Origin: a virus
Strand: one strand, 5' to 3'
Length of the DNA stretch: 20,561 bases
IMG/VR virus record: IMGVR_UViG_3300020438_000354
Span: 1-20,561 of that record
Below the pieces are notes generated by a model, which was given only the letters and a program-made list of their open reading frames with translations, had not been told where the DNA came from and did no database searches. Positions 9,537 through 17,351 of this stretch are shown in pieces (position 1 is the first letter of the stretch; the number at the start of each line of letters is the position of its first letter). The position numbers were made by a program, and so were the translations under genes.

Positions 9537-10789
9537 TGTTCTACTTTTTCTTCAAAGAATTGATTAAATATATCTTTATTAATAGTTGTAATACTCTGTC
9601 CTCCAAACTTTTGATAGTATTGTTTATACTTCTCATAAGTAGTGATCGCTGCATCTGGATCTTCGAACATCTCGTATATACTTTTTAACACTGCAGCTAA
9701 ATTATTTGGAACCATATATTGAGCAACATCTCTATGAGCTGCTACAATTTTGTTCACTTCTTTAATTGTATTTTGAAATACATGTACATTATGCAATACC
9801 ATTCTCGGAACTGCCTCTTTATTATAGTTATCTAACATACCCCATGTAAAATCTTTACATGCCGGGTCGCCTAAACTATCTGGCACTAATAAATCTGGTT
9901 GCATATCTGGTATCTTAGATTCTGCTAATGGAATAATATTTCCATCTTCATCTTTATCTCCTTTAGGCATATACACATCACTAAAAGATAACTTCTTAAA
10001 ATTATGTGAATGCAAAAATGTTCCATATACAGGATATTGTCCAGGTGAACTAGAATCTGTTGTAACTACTATTCTATTACCATAATGTTTATTCAAACAT
10101 TTTTGTATCGTTGATAATATAAAGAAATCTGATATTTTTGAAATACCTAATAAATGTAAATATTCTAAATTAACTTTTTCAAATTCTCTATTCTTCAACA
10201 TAAGAGCTAATGCCCACATAAAGTCTACTAACTTCTGCGGACCTCCAATTGCCCAACCACTAAACTCAAAATGCTTAAATTTATGATACCACCAATCATA
10301 CTCTTGTGGATTAGATCCTTGCAACATGTTTAAGAATTTAGTTTTACCAGACTGATGTTTTTCAAAATATGCAAAATTATCATAACTAATATCTGCACAT
10401 TCATAAAACTTATTTTCATAAACTGTTTTAGGTGGAATATCTAAATTAGCAGCTACATCTGAATTGGCTTCTAACCAATGAAATATTTTTTCTCTTAAAT
10501 CATCTGTATATTTCAATGCACCTGTTGCAATCTGATATCCTCCGGAATCACCAAATACCAATACATCCTTTCCTAGACCCATTTGTTGTCTAATGTCCAT
10601 CTTCTTGTAATAATGACCTGCAGTTACTAGGAAAGCTTTATGTCTGAATTCCTCCGGATATTCATCCGAATAAAATCTACATGGCACTCCTGATGCTAAA
10701 TAATCATTCTTAATTAATGATGATGCAAATCCTCCGGCCGATAATGACGGGAAGTAAATAAACTCTTTTTGTTTTTCTTTTTTATCCAT
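9533..10789 (-). CDS. dpdA: DpdA-like 7-deazaguanine DNA transglycosylase (TGT superfamily)
   Basis: A 418-residue relative of tRNA-guanine transglycosylases. In phages the DpdA branch exchanges guanine in DNA for a 7-deazaguanine base, which protects DNA from host restriction. Visible TGT landmarks are GDSGGYQ (80-86; Asp81 matches the active-site Asp of the TGT DSGG motif), ANLDIPP (114-120), MLQG (155-158), GWAIGGP (178-184) and TTDSSSPGQ (243-251), whose Asp245 is the likely nucleophile. The zinc site CxCxxC-H of tRNA enzymes is not visible, which supports the DNA branch. FolE, QueD and QueE in the same window supply the base. The ATG (10789) has AAAGG upstream and overlaps the glycosyltransferase stop by 8 bases. 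A tRNA substrate is the main alternative. Confidence 0.85.
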   Translation of the reverse strand: MDKKEKQKEFIYFPSLSAGGFASSLIKNDYLASGVPCRFYSDEYPEEFRHKAFLVTAGHYYKKMDIRQQMGLGKDVLVFGDSGGYQIATGALKYTDDLREKIFHWLEANSDVAANLDIPPKTVYENKFYECADISYDNFAYFEKHQSGKTKFLNMLQGSNPQEYDWWYHKFKHFEFSGWAIGGPQKLVDFMWALALMLKNREFEKVNLEYLHLLGISKISDFFILSTIQKCLNKHYGNRIVVTTDSSSPGQYPVYGTFLHSHNFKKLSFSDVYMPKGDKDEDGNIIPLAESKIPDMQPDLLVPDSLGDPACKDFTWGMLDNYNKEAVPRMVLHNVHVFQNTIKEVNKIVAAHRDVAQYMVPNNLAAVLKSIYEMFEDPDAAITTYEKYKQYYQKFGGQSITTINKDIFNQFFEEKVEQ

Positions 10790-11834
10790 TAAATAATACC
10801 TTTCTTAATCCATTACATGAAAAATAATTCTCATGTAAACTATTTGCTAATTGTTCTAACTTACCTGTTTCGACTATCGTATCATACCTATTCATCCAAA
10901 TACGTATCTCTCTTATTAAATGATCTTTATGCTTCAAATATGAATCCCATGACTCTGTCCACTCACTTGGATATCTAAAATCATCTGAATACATTTCTGT
11001 ATAACTTAATCTATCTGGAACCATCGGAATGGCGCCTGCTAATGCTCCTTCATAACATGAAATACCTAACGTCTCTTGCACATTTGCAGAAAATACCATT
11101 TTAGACCTTTCCAATAAATTATGATATTGATCTTTTGATAATTTACTATCTTGACATACAATAAACTTATATTCAGGTAATTCTAATGCTAGATCTCTAA
11201 ATATCTCTACTTGCTTTTCTGGAGCAATTCTATGTGGAAATAATATAATATCTTCTTTCTTTTTAGGAGTAAACATTGTCTTAAGATATTCCATTGGCCA
11301 CCCTGTTCTAAAACATTGAACATCATCATATCCAAAATTCTCTCTGAACATTTTTAGGTGATCATCTGATGCAAACCAATTATAATCTATTGTCTGGGCT
11401 AATGATAATTCAAATGTCTTTACCCATTTATCTTTAATCAATCTACCTAAAAAATCATTAGGATCATAATTACCGGCATGCCAAAGACCATGTATCTTAA
11501 TTGGAATCTCTAATAATTGACTCATATATTTCAATTGAATGATACTAGGATTCCATGCATCTGTATAAATAAAATGATCTCCTTCTTTAACTTCTCCATC
11601 ACAAAACAACCTACCTATCTTAACCATTTGAGCACTTTTGTAAATATTTGTGCCTCCAAAGTTCAAAAATGCTCCAGGTGTAGTTGCTTCAGGAATATCT
11701 GTAGGACCTTCTATAACTTGCACATTATATTCTCCAAAACCTAATTTTCTTATTAGGTCTGGAAAATGATGTTTCCATTGACCAGTATATCTACTTTCAA
11801 CGGCTTCTAAATCTACTATCCAAATGTTATTCAT
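10782..11834 (-). CDS. GT-B fold glycosyltransferase, translationally coupled to dpdA
   Basis: A 350-residue protein from the ATG at 11834. Its second half looks like a GT-B donor domain: KEDIILFPHRIAPEKQ (about residues 193-208) with Arg202 and Lys207 positioned to bind donor phosphates, then a strand YKFIVCQD, and an E-x7-E motif ETLGISCYE (254-262) followed by GALAGAIPMVPDRLSY. The N-terminal half is divergent and starts NNIWIVDLEAVESRY. A longer frame to 11912 would overlap the previous gene by 86 bases and has no support; the 11834 start gives the ATGAATAA overlap. It overlaps dpdA by 8 bases, so the two are probably co-translated, which raises the possibility that it modifies DNA. Protein or surface sugars are equally possible acceptors. 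Confidence 0.78.
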   Translation of the reverse strand: MNNIWIVDLEAVESRYTGQWKHHFPDLIRKLGFGEYNVQVIEGPTDIPEATTPGAFLNFGGTNIYKSAQMVKIGRLFCDGEVKEGDHFIYTDAWNPSIIQLKYMSQLLEIPIKIHGLWHAGNYDPNDFLGRLIKDKWVKTFELSLAQTIDYNWFASDDHLKMFRENFGYDDVQCFRTGWPMEYLKTMFTPKKKEDIILFPHRIAPEKQVEIFRDLALELPEYKFIVCQDSKLSKDQYHNLLERSKMVFSANVQETLGISCYEGALAGAIPMVPDRLSYTEMYSDDFRYPSEWTESWDSYLKHKDHLIREIRIWMNRYDTIVETGKLEQLANSLHENYFSCNGLRKVLFNG

Positions 11835-12276
11835 ATCTATCGTATTTATAATCGTCAGGTGTAACTTTTTGCATATTTTGTATACTTGCACAATATAAAC
11901 TATATGGAGCATGTATAACCTTTATACTATCATTTTGTTTTAATAAACTAACTTCTTCTTCCTCTAACATATACATTATATGTGTCTTAATTCTAATCAT
12001 TGGTGGAATATTTTTTAACATACCAGGAGTACATTCTAAACTAATTGTTGTACCTGTCCTATCAATAAAATTGTTCATCCAATCCCAATCTAACTTACTT
12101 TGATTTTTCATATCATCAGTAATCAATTGTTCTACTGCTCCAGAACAAAAATAGATATGTGGAGCTCTCTCCATACTAAGACCTTTAACAGTTATGTCTG
12201 CTATAAACAATGTTTCAACATCTGTTAATCTGCCTTCACATTCCTTGCCGTACCAATATTTTCTAAATCCTATCAT
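11827..12276 (-). CDS. Protein of unknown function, first gene of the dpdA-replisome run
   Basis: A 149-residue soluble protein with no motif I recognise. Visible features are GFRKYWYGKECEGRL at the start, a middle part rich in acidic and aromatic residues (KLDWDWMNNFIDR), and a C-terminal half with IRIKTHIMYMLEEEEV and DSIKVIHAPYSLYCAS. It has four cysteines without metal-site spacing. I start at the ATG at 12276, 9 bases after the -10 box of a repeated promoter element. The in-frame TTG at 12306 lies inside that element and would be upstream of any transcript start. The stop overlaps the next gene as ATGAATAA. Being first in the run with dpdA and clamp genes suggests an early or middle function, but that is only position. 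Confidence 0.75.
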   Translation of the reverse strand: MIGFRKYWYGKECEGRLTDVETLFIADITVKGLSMERAPHIYFCSGAVEQLITDDMKNQSKLDWDWMNNFIDRTGTTISLECTPGMLKNIPPMIRIKTHIMYMLEEEEVSLLKQNDSIKVIHAPYSLYCASIQNMQKVTPDDYKYDRYE

Positions 12277-12285
12277 ATTATTTTT

Positions 12286-12315
12286 AATATAAGAAATCTT
12301 TTTCAATTATCCTAA
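12286..12315 (-). promoter_or_regulatory. Repeated 30-bp promoter-like element, copy 2 (before dpdA-replisome run)
   Basis: Minus-strand TTAGG (12315-12311), 15 bases, then TTCTTATATT (12295-12286). It starts immediately after the DNA polymerase stop codon, and the next ATG (12276) is 9 bases past the -10 box TATATT. Block sequence and spacing are identical to the copies at 4639 and 17792. No hairpin with a U-tract is visible between polymerase and this element, so read-through from upstream is also likely. Confidence 0.65.
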
Positions 12316-14793
12316 TCAAAATTGGAAAAACTTTCCTAAGTTATTATTTTCAGGGATCGAACCCCATTTCATTGCACTATAAAAGTCATTCAATTTATTT
12401 GCAAATGCTGATTTGAATACTTTATTATAGTCTATATTATCCTGAACAAATTTTTCAATTGGAACAGGATCTTCAAACCCTTTCAATGCCATCGTATCTA
12501 AATTCATTGAATTTGGTTTAAGGTATGTCCATTTAATCTTTTCACCATTAATAATACCTCTGATGGTTTTTATTTTATGATGTTTCAACATATCATTATA
12601 ATTTAATGCTGACTTGACATGTACAGGAGTTCCTTTCATTCTCATTGCAAATGGAGCATCTCCTTTCCTAGTATATTTCTTGACATTCTTAACGCCGATT
12701 GGAAACATTACTTCTATCAATTCCAACGTTTTCATATGTTCTTTGAAATCTAAAATCTTTTGATCTAATGTTACTTTATCAATATCATTCAACATATCTT
12801 CTAATACCTCGGCCATAAATCTTCTAAAGGATGGCGGAAAGGATGATCTAACTACATCAAGTCCTTTCACATCTAATTTAGATACTGTATGCCCTTCTAC
12901 ATTAATAATCCATTGAGCATATCTCTTCTTTGCAATCCAAAGTCCTGCTTTAGCAACATTTTCTTTCTTGATATCAAATCTATGAACATCAACATTATGA
13001 AAACGTTTACCATAGATATCATATGACCTATTAATAAAATTCTGAACCTCATCAGCTATTTCTATTGTTTTATCAGCCATCCATTGTTCATTTGTAATAT
13101 CATAATCAGGATATCGTTTTTCAATCAATGGTAATGATGAAAAGAATACAGAATCTGTATCTATATAAATGTTATGATCTTTTTTCTGACCTAATTCTGT
13201 TGCATAAAATTTATTTCCAATATCAGCAGTAAACTTAATTAACTGTTGACCTGTACTTGTAATTGCTGTAGCATTATCTGGATCAAAGAATCTAAAACTT
13301 GGATTACCTAATACTCCGTAAAATGAATTTAGAAGAATTTTAGTAACTAATTGCATCCTATCAAAATATTCTGCTTTAGCTTCATCGCCTTCCTTTTCAT
13401 ATTTCTTTCTTAAGTTCTTATATTCAACCCTTTCATTGAACCAGTTATCTAAAATACTTGGAAGGAATCCTTTAATTTGTGTATCATATACAACTCCATT
13501 AGCTGCAATTGAATACTTATTCCTTTCTAAATAATCTCTCAAGTCTTGACTAGTTTCCCAACCATTCCATTGATCTGAATAATGTTGACCTGTATTCTTA
13601 ATATAACCTTTAGGATCAAAGTTATCTAATTTTGTAACTTTTGTTTCTGGTGATATGTTAAGTGTCATTATGATACTAGGATACAGTGATGTTAAGTCAA
13701 GGTCATATACCCATTTATAACGGCCGGCATTTGGTGCCTTTACATATGCTCCTAGTAGGTTAAGTTCTTCACCAGATCGGGGTGGTCTGCTCGGCGAAAC
13801 AATATTCATTCGTTTCATATATGTTAACGCCGCACCATCTAAATATCTTGTTGGAAATAAAAAGTCTTCATATGGAACATGACCTTTATGACATATACTT
13901 CTAGCCAAGTCCATTAATTTCATTTTTTGATCTATTTCCCATACCAGATCAACATCATTCATGTTGTAATCAATATAACCTTGAATATCATTTTTCATTA
14001 AATCATCCAAAGTTCCTTCATACTTCATTTTACCTTTACCTAACTCTTTTTGTGATATAGCTTCTAATGAATAACTAGATTCTTGATTATAAGTAAAATT
14101 CTTATAAAGTGCCATATAATCTAAACACGATACTCCAGATATTCGATATCTGTTTCTATGTTTTAACCATATTACATCATTGATTGGAGATAACTGTCTT
14201 GCCTGTTTTTCTCCTAATATTTGTACCATCCTGTTATAAAGATATGGAATATCAAAGAAATCTATATTCCATCCGGTAATTAAAGTAGGCTGTATTTCAT
14301 AATATTTGTATAAGAATTTACTCAACAAAGTATGTTCATCTCTACATGAAATAACTTCATATCCAGGTTTAGTCATATTTTCAACTACACCATCTTTATC
14401 TAAAATCCATACACACCTTTGTTCTCCGGCTTCATCAAAAATTGCAATTGAAGTTACTTCATTTTGAGCCTCCTCAGGTGTCGGAAATCCGGATGCTATA
14501 TCAACCTCAATATCAATAAACAATGTTTTATGACCAACTGAAGCTTCATCTGAATCTGTATACAAATCTATCAATGTGCGCATTTCTGGGTTCAAATCAT
14601 TTTCGTATAATCCTCTTTCTTCAGGACTAGGATTTTCTACTCGTTGAACACGTTCGCCATCTAATGCAACCATATTTCCATATGATGCCTTTTTATAAGC
14701 ATATGGCTTGTAATTTACTGTAATATGACCTTTTTTGTCATCCCAGATATGTACTTTATTAGTACGTTTATGATATGCTATTGCTTGATACAT
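12316..14793 (-). CDS. 43: Family B DNA polymerase, T4 gp43-like
   Basis: The replicative phage polymerase with proofreading exonuclease, 825 residues (T4 gp43: 898). Exonuclease motifs are FIDIEVD (92-98, Asp94 and Glu96), GWNIDFFDIPY (174-184, with Asp181) and YNMNDVD (276-282, Asp280). Polymerase motifs are DLTSLYPSI (366-374; motif A Asp366), KILLNSFYG (485-493; motif B) and YIDTDSVF (543-550; motif C Asp545 and Asp547). No intein or internal split is seen. The C-terminus, LGKFFQF, is a short hydrophobic tail like the clamp-binding peptide of T4-type polymerases. The ATG follows a GAGGA site and overlaps the stop of the small membrane gene (TAATG). If 7-deazaguanine is installed by base exchange after synthesis, this enzyme would use ordinary dGTP. 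Confidence 0.97.
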   Translation of the reverse strand: MYQAIAYHKRTNKVHIWDDKKGHITVNYKPYAYKKASYGNMVALDGERVQRVENPSPEERGLYENDLNPEMRTLIDLYTDSDEASVGHKTLFIDIEVDIASGFPTPEEAQNEVTSIAIFDEAGEQRCVWILDKDGVVENMTKPGYEVISCRDEHTLLSKFLYKYYEIQPTLITGWNIDFFDIPYLYNRMVQILGEKQARQLSPINDVIWLKHRNRYRISGVSCLDYMALYKNFTYNQESSYSLEAISQKELGKGKMKYEGTLDDLMKNDIQGYIDYNMNDVDLVWEIDQKMKLMDLARSICHKGHVPYEDFLFPTRYLDGAALTYMKRMNIVSPSRPPRSGEELNLLGAYVKAPNAGRYKWVYDLDLTSLYPSIIMTLNISPETKVTKLDNFDPKGYIKNTGQHYSDQWNGWETSQDLRDYLERNKYSIAANGVVYDTQIKGFLPSILDNWFNERVEYKNLRKKYEKEGDEAKAEYFDRMQLVTKILLNSFYGVLGNPSFRFFDPDNATAITSTGQQLIKFTADIGNKFYATELGQKKDHNIYIDTDSVFFSSLPLIEKRYPDYDITNEQWMADKTIEIADEVQNFINRSYDIYGKRFHNVDVHRFDIKKENVAKAGLWIAKKRYAQWIINVEGHTVSKLDVKGLDVVRSSFPPSFRRFMAEVLEDMLNDIDKVTLDQKILDFKEHMKTLELIEVMFPIGVKNVKKYTRKGDAPFAMRMKGTPVHVKSALNYNDMLKHHKIKTIRGIINGEKIKWTYLKPNSMNLDTMALKGFEDPVPIEKFVQDNIDYNKVFKSAFANKLNDFYSAMKWGSIPENNNLGKFFQF

Positions 14794-15017
14794 TAAACTA
14801 GTTCCTCTATAATTCCAACTATTTCACTTAATATAAGGAAAATAACTGACGCTACCAAATGAAATGGCAACAAAGCATAACCTAATATTCTAATTCCTGA
14901 TTTGATAAAGCTAATTATCTGATGTTTTCTTGCATCTGGTAATTGTTGTTTAGGTTTAGATTTTTTCTTAACTTTAGTATCTGAATACATCCATACCCAT
15001 TCTTTTCCTATATGCAT
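14793..15017 (-). CDS. Small single-span or hairpin membrane protein
   Basis: A 74-residue protein with a short N-terminus (KEWVWMYSD), a strongly basic stretch VKKKSKPK (about 16-23), and a hydrophobic C-terminal half (about 42-73, GYALLPFHLVASVIFLILSE and onwards) that can span the membrane once or form a hairpin. No signal peptidase site is evident. I keep the ATG at 15017, one base after the phosphoribosyltransferase stop; an ATG at 14990 is possible. The stop overlaps the polymerase start by one base. Function unknown. Its place between a purine enzyme and the polymerase suggests membrane association of the replication complex only as speculation. Confidence 0.6.
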   Translation of the reverse strand: MHIGKEWVWMYSDTKVKKKSKPKQQLPDARKHQIISFIKSGIRILGYALLPFHLVASVIFLILSEIVGIIEELV

Positions 15018-15018
15018 A

Positions 15019-15525
15019 TTAATTTATTTTGTAAATATTTCTATAATTTCTTTTCAATGAATTATCATCTAATCCATAACCTACCACCCATTCTTTATCA
15101 ATTTCAAAACAAAAATGATCTACTGGTGGACTATCCTCTTTACGTTTAAGTAATGTAACAACTTTAACATCAGCTGGCATCATATCATTAACTCGTAATA
15201 CTATTTCAAACATTGTTGCGCCTGTATCAACTATATCATCTATAATATAAACACGTTTTCCTTTACAATGAATCTCTAAGTCTTTTGTTATTTTAACGCC
15301 GCCTGAATTATCTTGACCTTCATATGATTTGGCTCTAATAAAATCCATTTGAACATCAATGCCCATATCTTTCATTAAGTCTGCAAAAAATGCATATCCG
15401 CCATTTAATACACAAATCATTACTGGCGGTAATGAATTTCCAGATGATTTATGTTCTTCTGATATTTTATGAGCTAATGCTCTTACTCGTCTTTCTATTT
15501 TATATTCTGGTATAAGTATATCCAT
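15019..15525 (-). CDS. hpt: Hypoxanthine/guanine-type phosphoribosyltransferase
   Basis: A 168-residue type I phosphoribosyltransferase, the length of bacterial HPRTs. The enzyme joins hypoxanthine or guanine to PRPP, giving IMP or GMP. It has the N-terminal loop VLNGGYAFFADL (39-50), the flexible-loop region FIRAKSYEG (62-70), the PRPP-binding motif YIIDDIVDTGAT (93-104) and the purine-pocket region WVVGYGLDDN (146-155) followed by RNYRNIYKI. It starts within the folE stop (TAATG) and so is coupled to the first enzyme of 7-deazaguanine synthesis. A DpdA exchange would release guanine, which this enzyme could recycle; ordinary purine salvage is the simpler alternative. Specificity cannot be read from sequence alone. 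Confidence 0.88.
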   Translation of the reverse strand: MDILIPEYKIERRVRALAHKISEEHKSSGNSLPPVMICVLNGGYAFFADLMKDMGIDVQMDFIRAKSYEGQDNSGGVKITKDLEIHCKGKRVYIIDDIVDTGATMFEIVLRVNDMMPADVKVVTLLKRKEDSPPVDHFCFEIDKEWVVGYGLDDNSLKRNYRNIYKIN

Positions 15526-16205
15526 TAATTATAACCTCTTATAAATTCATAATATTCATTTCTGGTAGCTGGATCTTTTTTGAATGCGCCAGTTAATTTA
15601 CTTGTCTTCATACTTGCGCCACCATGTTTAACTCCTCTACATTGTACACAATTATGAGTTGCATCAATCATAACTGCTACACCATTATTATCTTCAATAA
15701 TTGCATCTACTGCATGATGGATAGCAACTGTCAATTGTTCTTGGATTGCACCTCTTCTACCAAAATGTTCTACCAATCTATTTAATTTAGATAATCCAAT
15801 TACATGACTATCTTTACCTGGAATATAAGCAACATGTACTACACCCATAATAGTTTGATGATGATGTGAACACATACTTGTTAATGGAATACCACCTTCA
15901 AATACTATACCATCATATCCGTCACTTGGAAATGTTGTTATTGCAGGAGGAGCTTCATATCTACCTGCCCACAAATCATTTACATAAGCTTTTGCAACTC
16001 GATATGGAGTTTTATCTGAATTAGGATCTTCTCTCCAATTCACTTTCAATGCATCTAAAAATTTACCAAATGCTTCTTCTGCATCTGTAATCATTGCTAA
16101 CTTTTCCTCATCAGATAGAGGACGGCCTTCAGCTGCGCCATTGGCATAACCCGCCTTTACTAGTTCTATATTTATACTAGATTTTTCTTCTTTATTTTTA
16201 CACAT
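15525..16205 (-). CDS. folE: GTP cyclohydrolase I
   Basis: A 226-residue type I GTP cyclohydrolase, which turns GTP into 7,8-dihydroneopterin triphosphate, the first step of both folate and 7-deazaguanine synthesis. The zinc ligands are visible as Cys112 and His115 in MCSHHHQ (111-117) and Cys186 in HNCVQCRGV (184-192). Other family segments are TPYRVAKAYV (66-75), VAYIPG and VIGLSKLNRLVEHFGRR (135-151), then QEQLT (155-159). The length matches E. coli FolE (222). With queD and queE two and three genes upstream in the same run, the deazaguanine role is more likely than folate. The ATG at 16205 lies about 20 bases after groES, and the sequence before it (AATTATATG) has no strong ribosome site. 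Confidence 0.96.
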   Translation of the reverse strand: MCKNKEEKSSINIELVKAGYANGAAEGRPLSDEEKLAMITDAEEAFGKFLDALKVNWREDPNSDKTPYRVAKAYVNDLWAGRYEAPPAITTFPSDGYDGIVFEGGIPLTSMCSHHHQTIMGVVHVAYIPGKDSHVIGLSKLNRLVEHFGRRGAIQEQLTVAIHHAVDAIIEDNNGVAVMIDATHNCVQCRGVKHGGASMKTSKLTGAFKKDPATRNEYYEFIRGYN

Positions 16206-16225
16206 ATAATTCTTCAGTTTTATTA

Positions 16226-16537
16226 TTACGAATCACTTACTGATACCATTGCTATTTCCGATTCTCGGACTAACACATATGTATCTTCTTCCAATTTAAT
16301 TTGATTGCCATTTTTACCACTTAATTTACTTACAGGAACTAATACTATATCTCCTTCTTTACATATATTTGGTATTATATCACCACTCATTGGATTGAAT
16401 ACTCCCGGACCTACATTTATTACATCTGCATATCCATATACGTCATTAGTTGCCGTTAAAATAATACCGGACTTTGTTTTTGATTGAGTTTCATGAGCTT
16501 TTAATAAAAGCTGATCTCCCATTGGTTTCATTTTCAT
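16226..16537 (-). CDS. groES: Co-chaperonin GroES
   Basis: A 103-residue GroES, the heptameric lid of the GroEL chamber; in T4 the gp31 protein has this job for capsid folding. It opens MKMKPMGDQLLLK, the standard first strand, and has a mobile loop TKSGIILT (about residues 20-27) with the hydrophobic Ile-Ile-Leu tripeptide that docks on GroEL. YADVINVGPG and GDIVLVP follow as expected. I use the ATG at 16537 because GGAG lies 6 bases upstream; an ATG at 16549 and a GTG at 16564 are also in frame. It is wedged between queE and folE, far from groEL, which is unusual for a chaperonin pair. Confidence 0.93.
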   Translation of the reverse strand: MKMKPMGDQLLLKAHETQSKTKSGIILTATNDVYGYADVINVGPGVFNPMSGDIIPNICKEGDIVLVPVSKLSGKNGNQIKLEEDTYVLVRESEIAMVSVSDS

Positions 16538-16543
16538 TTTATT

Positions 16544-16547
16544 CTCC
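16544..16547 (-). promoter_or_regulatory. Ribosome binding site GGAG that sets the groES start
   Basis: GGAG followed by the 6-base spacer AATAAA precedes the ATG at 16537. It lies inside the longer in-frame candidates (16549 and 16564) and so favours the shorter GroES, whose first residues align with the family. Confidence 0.6.
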
Positions 16548-16553
16548 ATTTTA

Positions 16554-17351
16554 TTATACACCACGTTCTGTATTATAAGCTATAATATGATCTCTACCTG
16601 TCATGTTATAACCATGTTCTGCTACCATTTCAAATACCTTTGGATACATTTCAATCAATGTATCTCTAGTATCGCCGGCCGGCATAACATATGTTTTATG
16701 TTTAGGAATTCCTAATTCCACCCTATATGCTTCTATTTCTGCAAGATTTTCATCCGTTCCATCCCATACTGGTTTGAAATGATAATCTTTATGAAATGCA
16801 ATCATTTTTTTAATTGCATCTGTATTTTGTCTCATCCTATTATGTACCTTTACCATTCTTTCATCAACCACCTTTCCTAATGGAGTAACAGCTCCTACAA
16901 CTGGAACACTATTTGAAAATTTAGGACTCAATGATAATAGATCTAAAGGATAATCTGTTTCTACATAATGACTACCTTCTGTTTCAATTGTTATAACAAT
17001 TCCTCTTTCTTTTGCAAAATGAGTCAATTCATTTACTAATGCAGGATGCATTGTAGGAGATCCACCTGTTAACATCATTTCTGTTACTTGAGGATTTTCA
17101 TCATATATCTTAATAATATCATTGAAACAAAATTCTCCTTTACTTGGATGGATTGAAGTATACCAACTATCACACCAACCGCCATCTCCAAAATAACATC
17201 TATGAGTACAACCCGTAGTTCTTACTGCAATTGTAGGCATTCCAAACCTACTTCCTTCGGATTGGACACATCTATAAACTTCTAATATAGGTAATACCTT
17301 ATCGTAATCTTTAATTCTCTTATTCACTATATATTGCCGTATTTTTGCCAT
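16554..17351 (-). CDS. queE: 7-carboxy-7-deazaguanine synthase (radical SAM)
   Basis: A 265-residue radical SAM enzyme that rearranges 6-carboxytetrahydropterin to 7-carboxy-7-deazaguanine. The family opening is PILEVYRCVQSEGSRFGMPT (21-40), then the iron-sulfur loop with Cys48, Cys52 and Cys60. That spacing is C-x3-C-x7-C, longer than the classical C-x3-C-x2-C. LTGGSP (94-99) is the SAM-binding GGE-type motif, and IETEGSHYV and LSLSPKFS follow. The ATG at 17351 overlaps queD by 32 bases with GGAG almost touching it; a GTG at 17327 overlapping the queD stop as GTGAATAA is an alternative start. It lies directly after queD and ahead of groES and folE, forming one pathway run. Confidence 0.93.
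   Translation of the reverse strand: MAKIRQYIVNKRIKDYDKVLPILEVYRCVQSEGSRFGMPTIAVRTTGCTHRCYFGDGGWCDSWYTSIHPSKGEFCFNDIIKIYDENPQVTEMMLTGGSPTMHPALVNELTHFAKERGIVITIETEGSHYVETDYPLDLLSLSPKFSNSVPVVGAVTPLGKVVDERMVKVHNRMRQNTDAIKKMIAFHKDYHFKPVWDGTDENLAEIEAYRVELGIPKHKTYVMPAGDTRDTLIEMYPKVFEMVAEHGYNMTGRDHIIAYNTERGV

Noticed and set aside
11842-11849. TATAAATA on the minus strand just before the dpdA-linked glycosyltransferase, identical to the T4 late promoter box
   Set aside because: It is made by codons for Asp-Tyr-Lys-Tyr of the preceding gene; another copy lies inside folE near 16165, so in this AT-rich DNA chance is enough. It lacks company at other gene starts.
11835-11912. Longer N-terminus for the dpdA-linked glycosyltransferase starting at 11912
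   Set aside because: It would overlap the previous gene by 86 bases and is hydrophobic out-of-frame sequence; the ATG at 11834 gives the usual short overlap.
12277-12306. TTG start at 12306 for the 149-residue protein
   Set aside because: The codons would lie inside the promoter element, and the encoded residues merely translate its bases; the ATG at 12276 is preferred.
14830-14859. CCTTATATT with an upstream TTTGGT, 18 bases apart, inside the small membrane gene before DNA polymerase
   Set aside because: It resembles the repeated element only on the -10 side, lacks TTAGG and TTC, and lies within coding sequence; too weak to list.
15525-16205. FolE as part of a folate or tetrahydrofolate pathway
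   Set aside because: No folate genes, thymidylate synthase or dihydrofolate reductase are in the window, while queD and queE are in the same run; not excluded but less likely.
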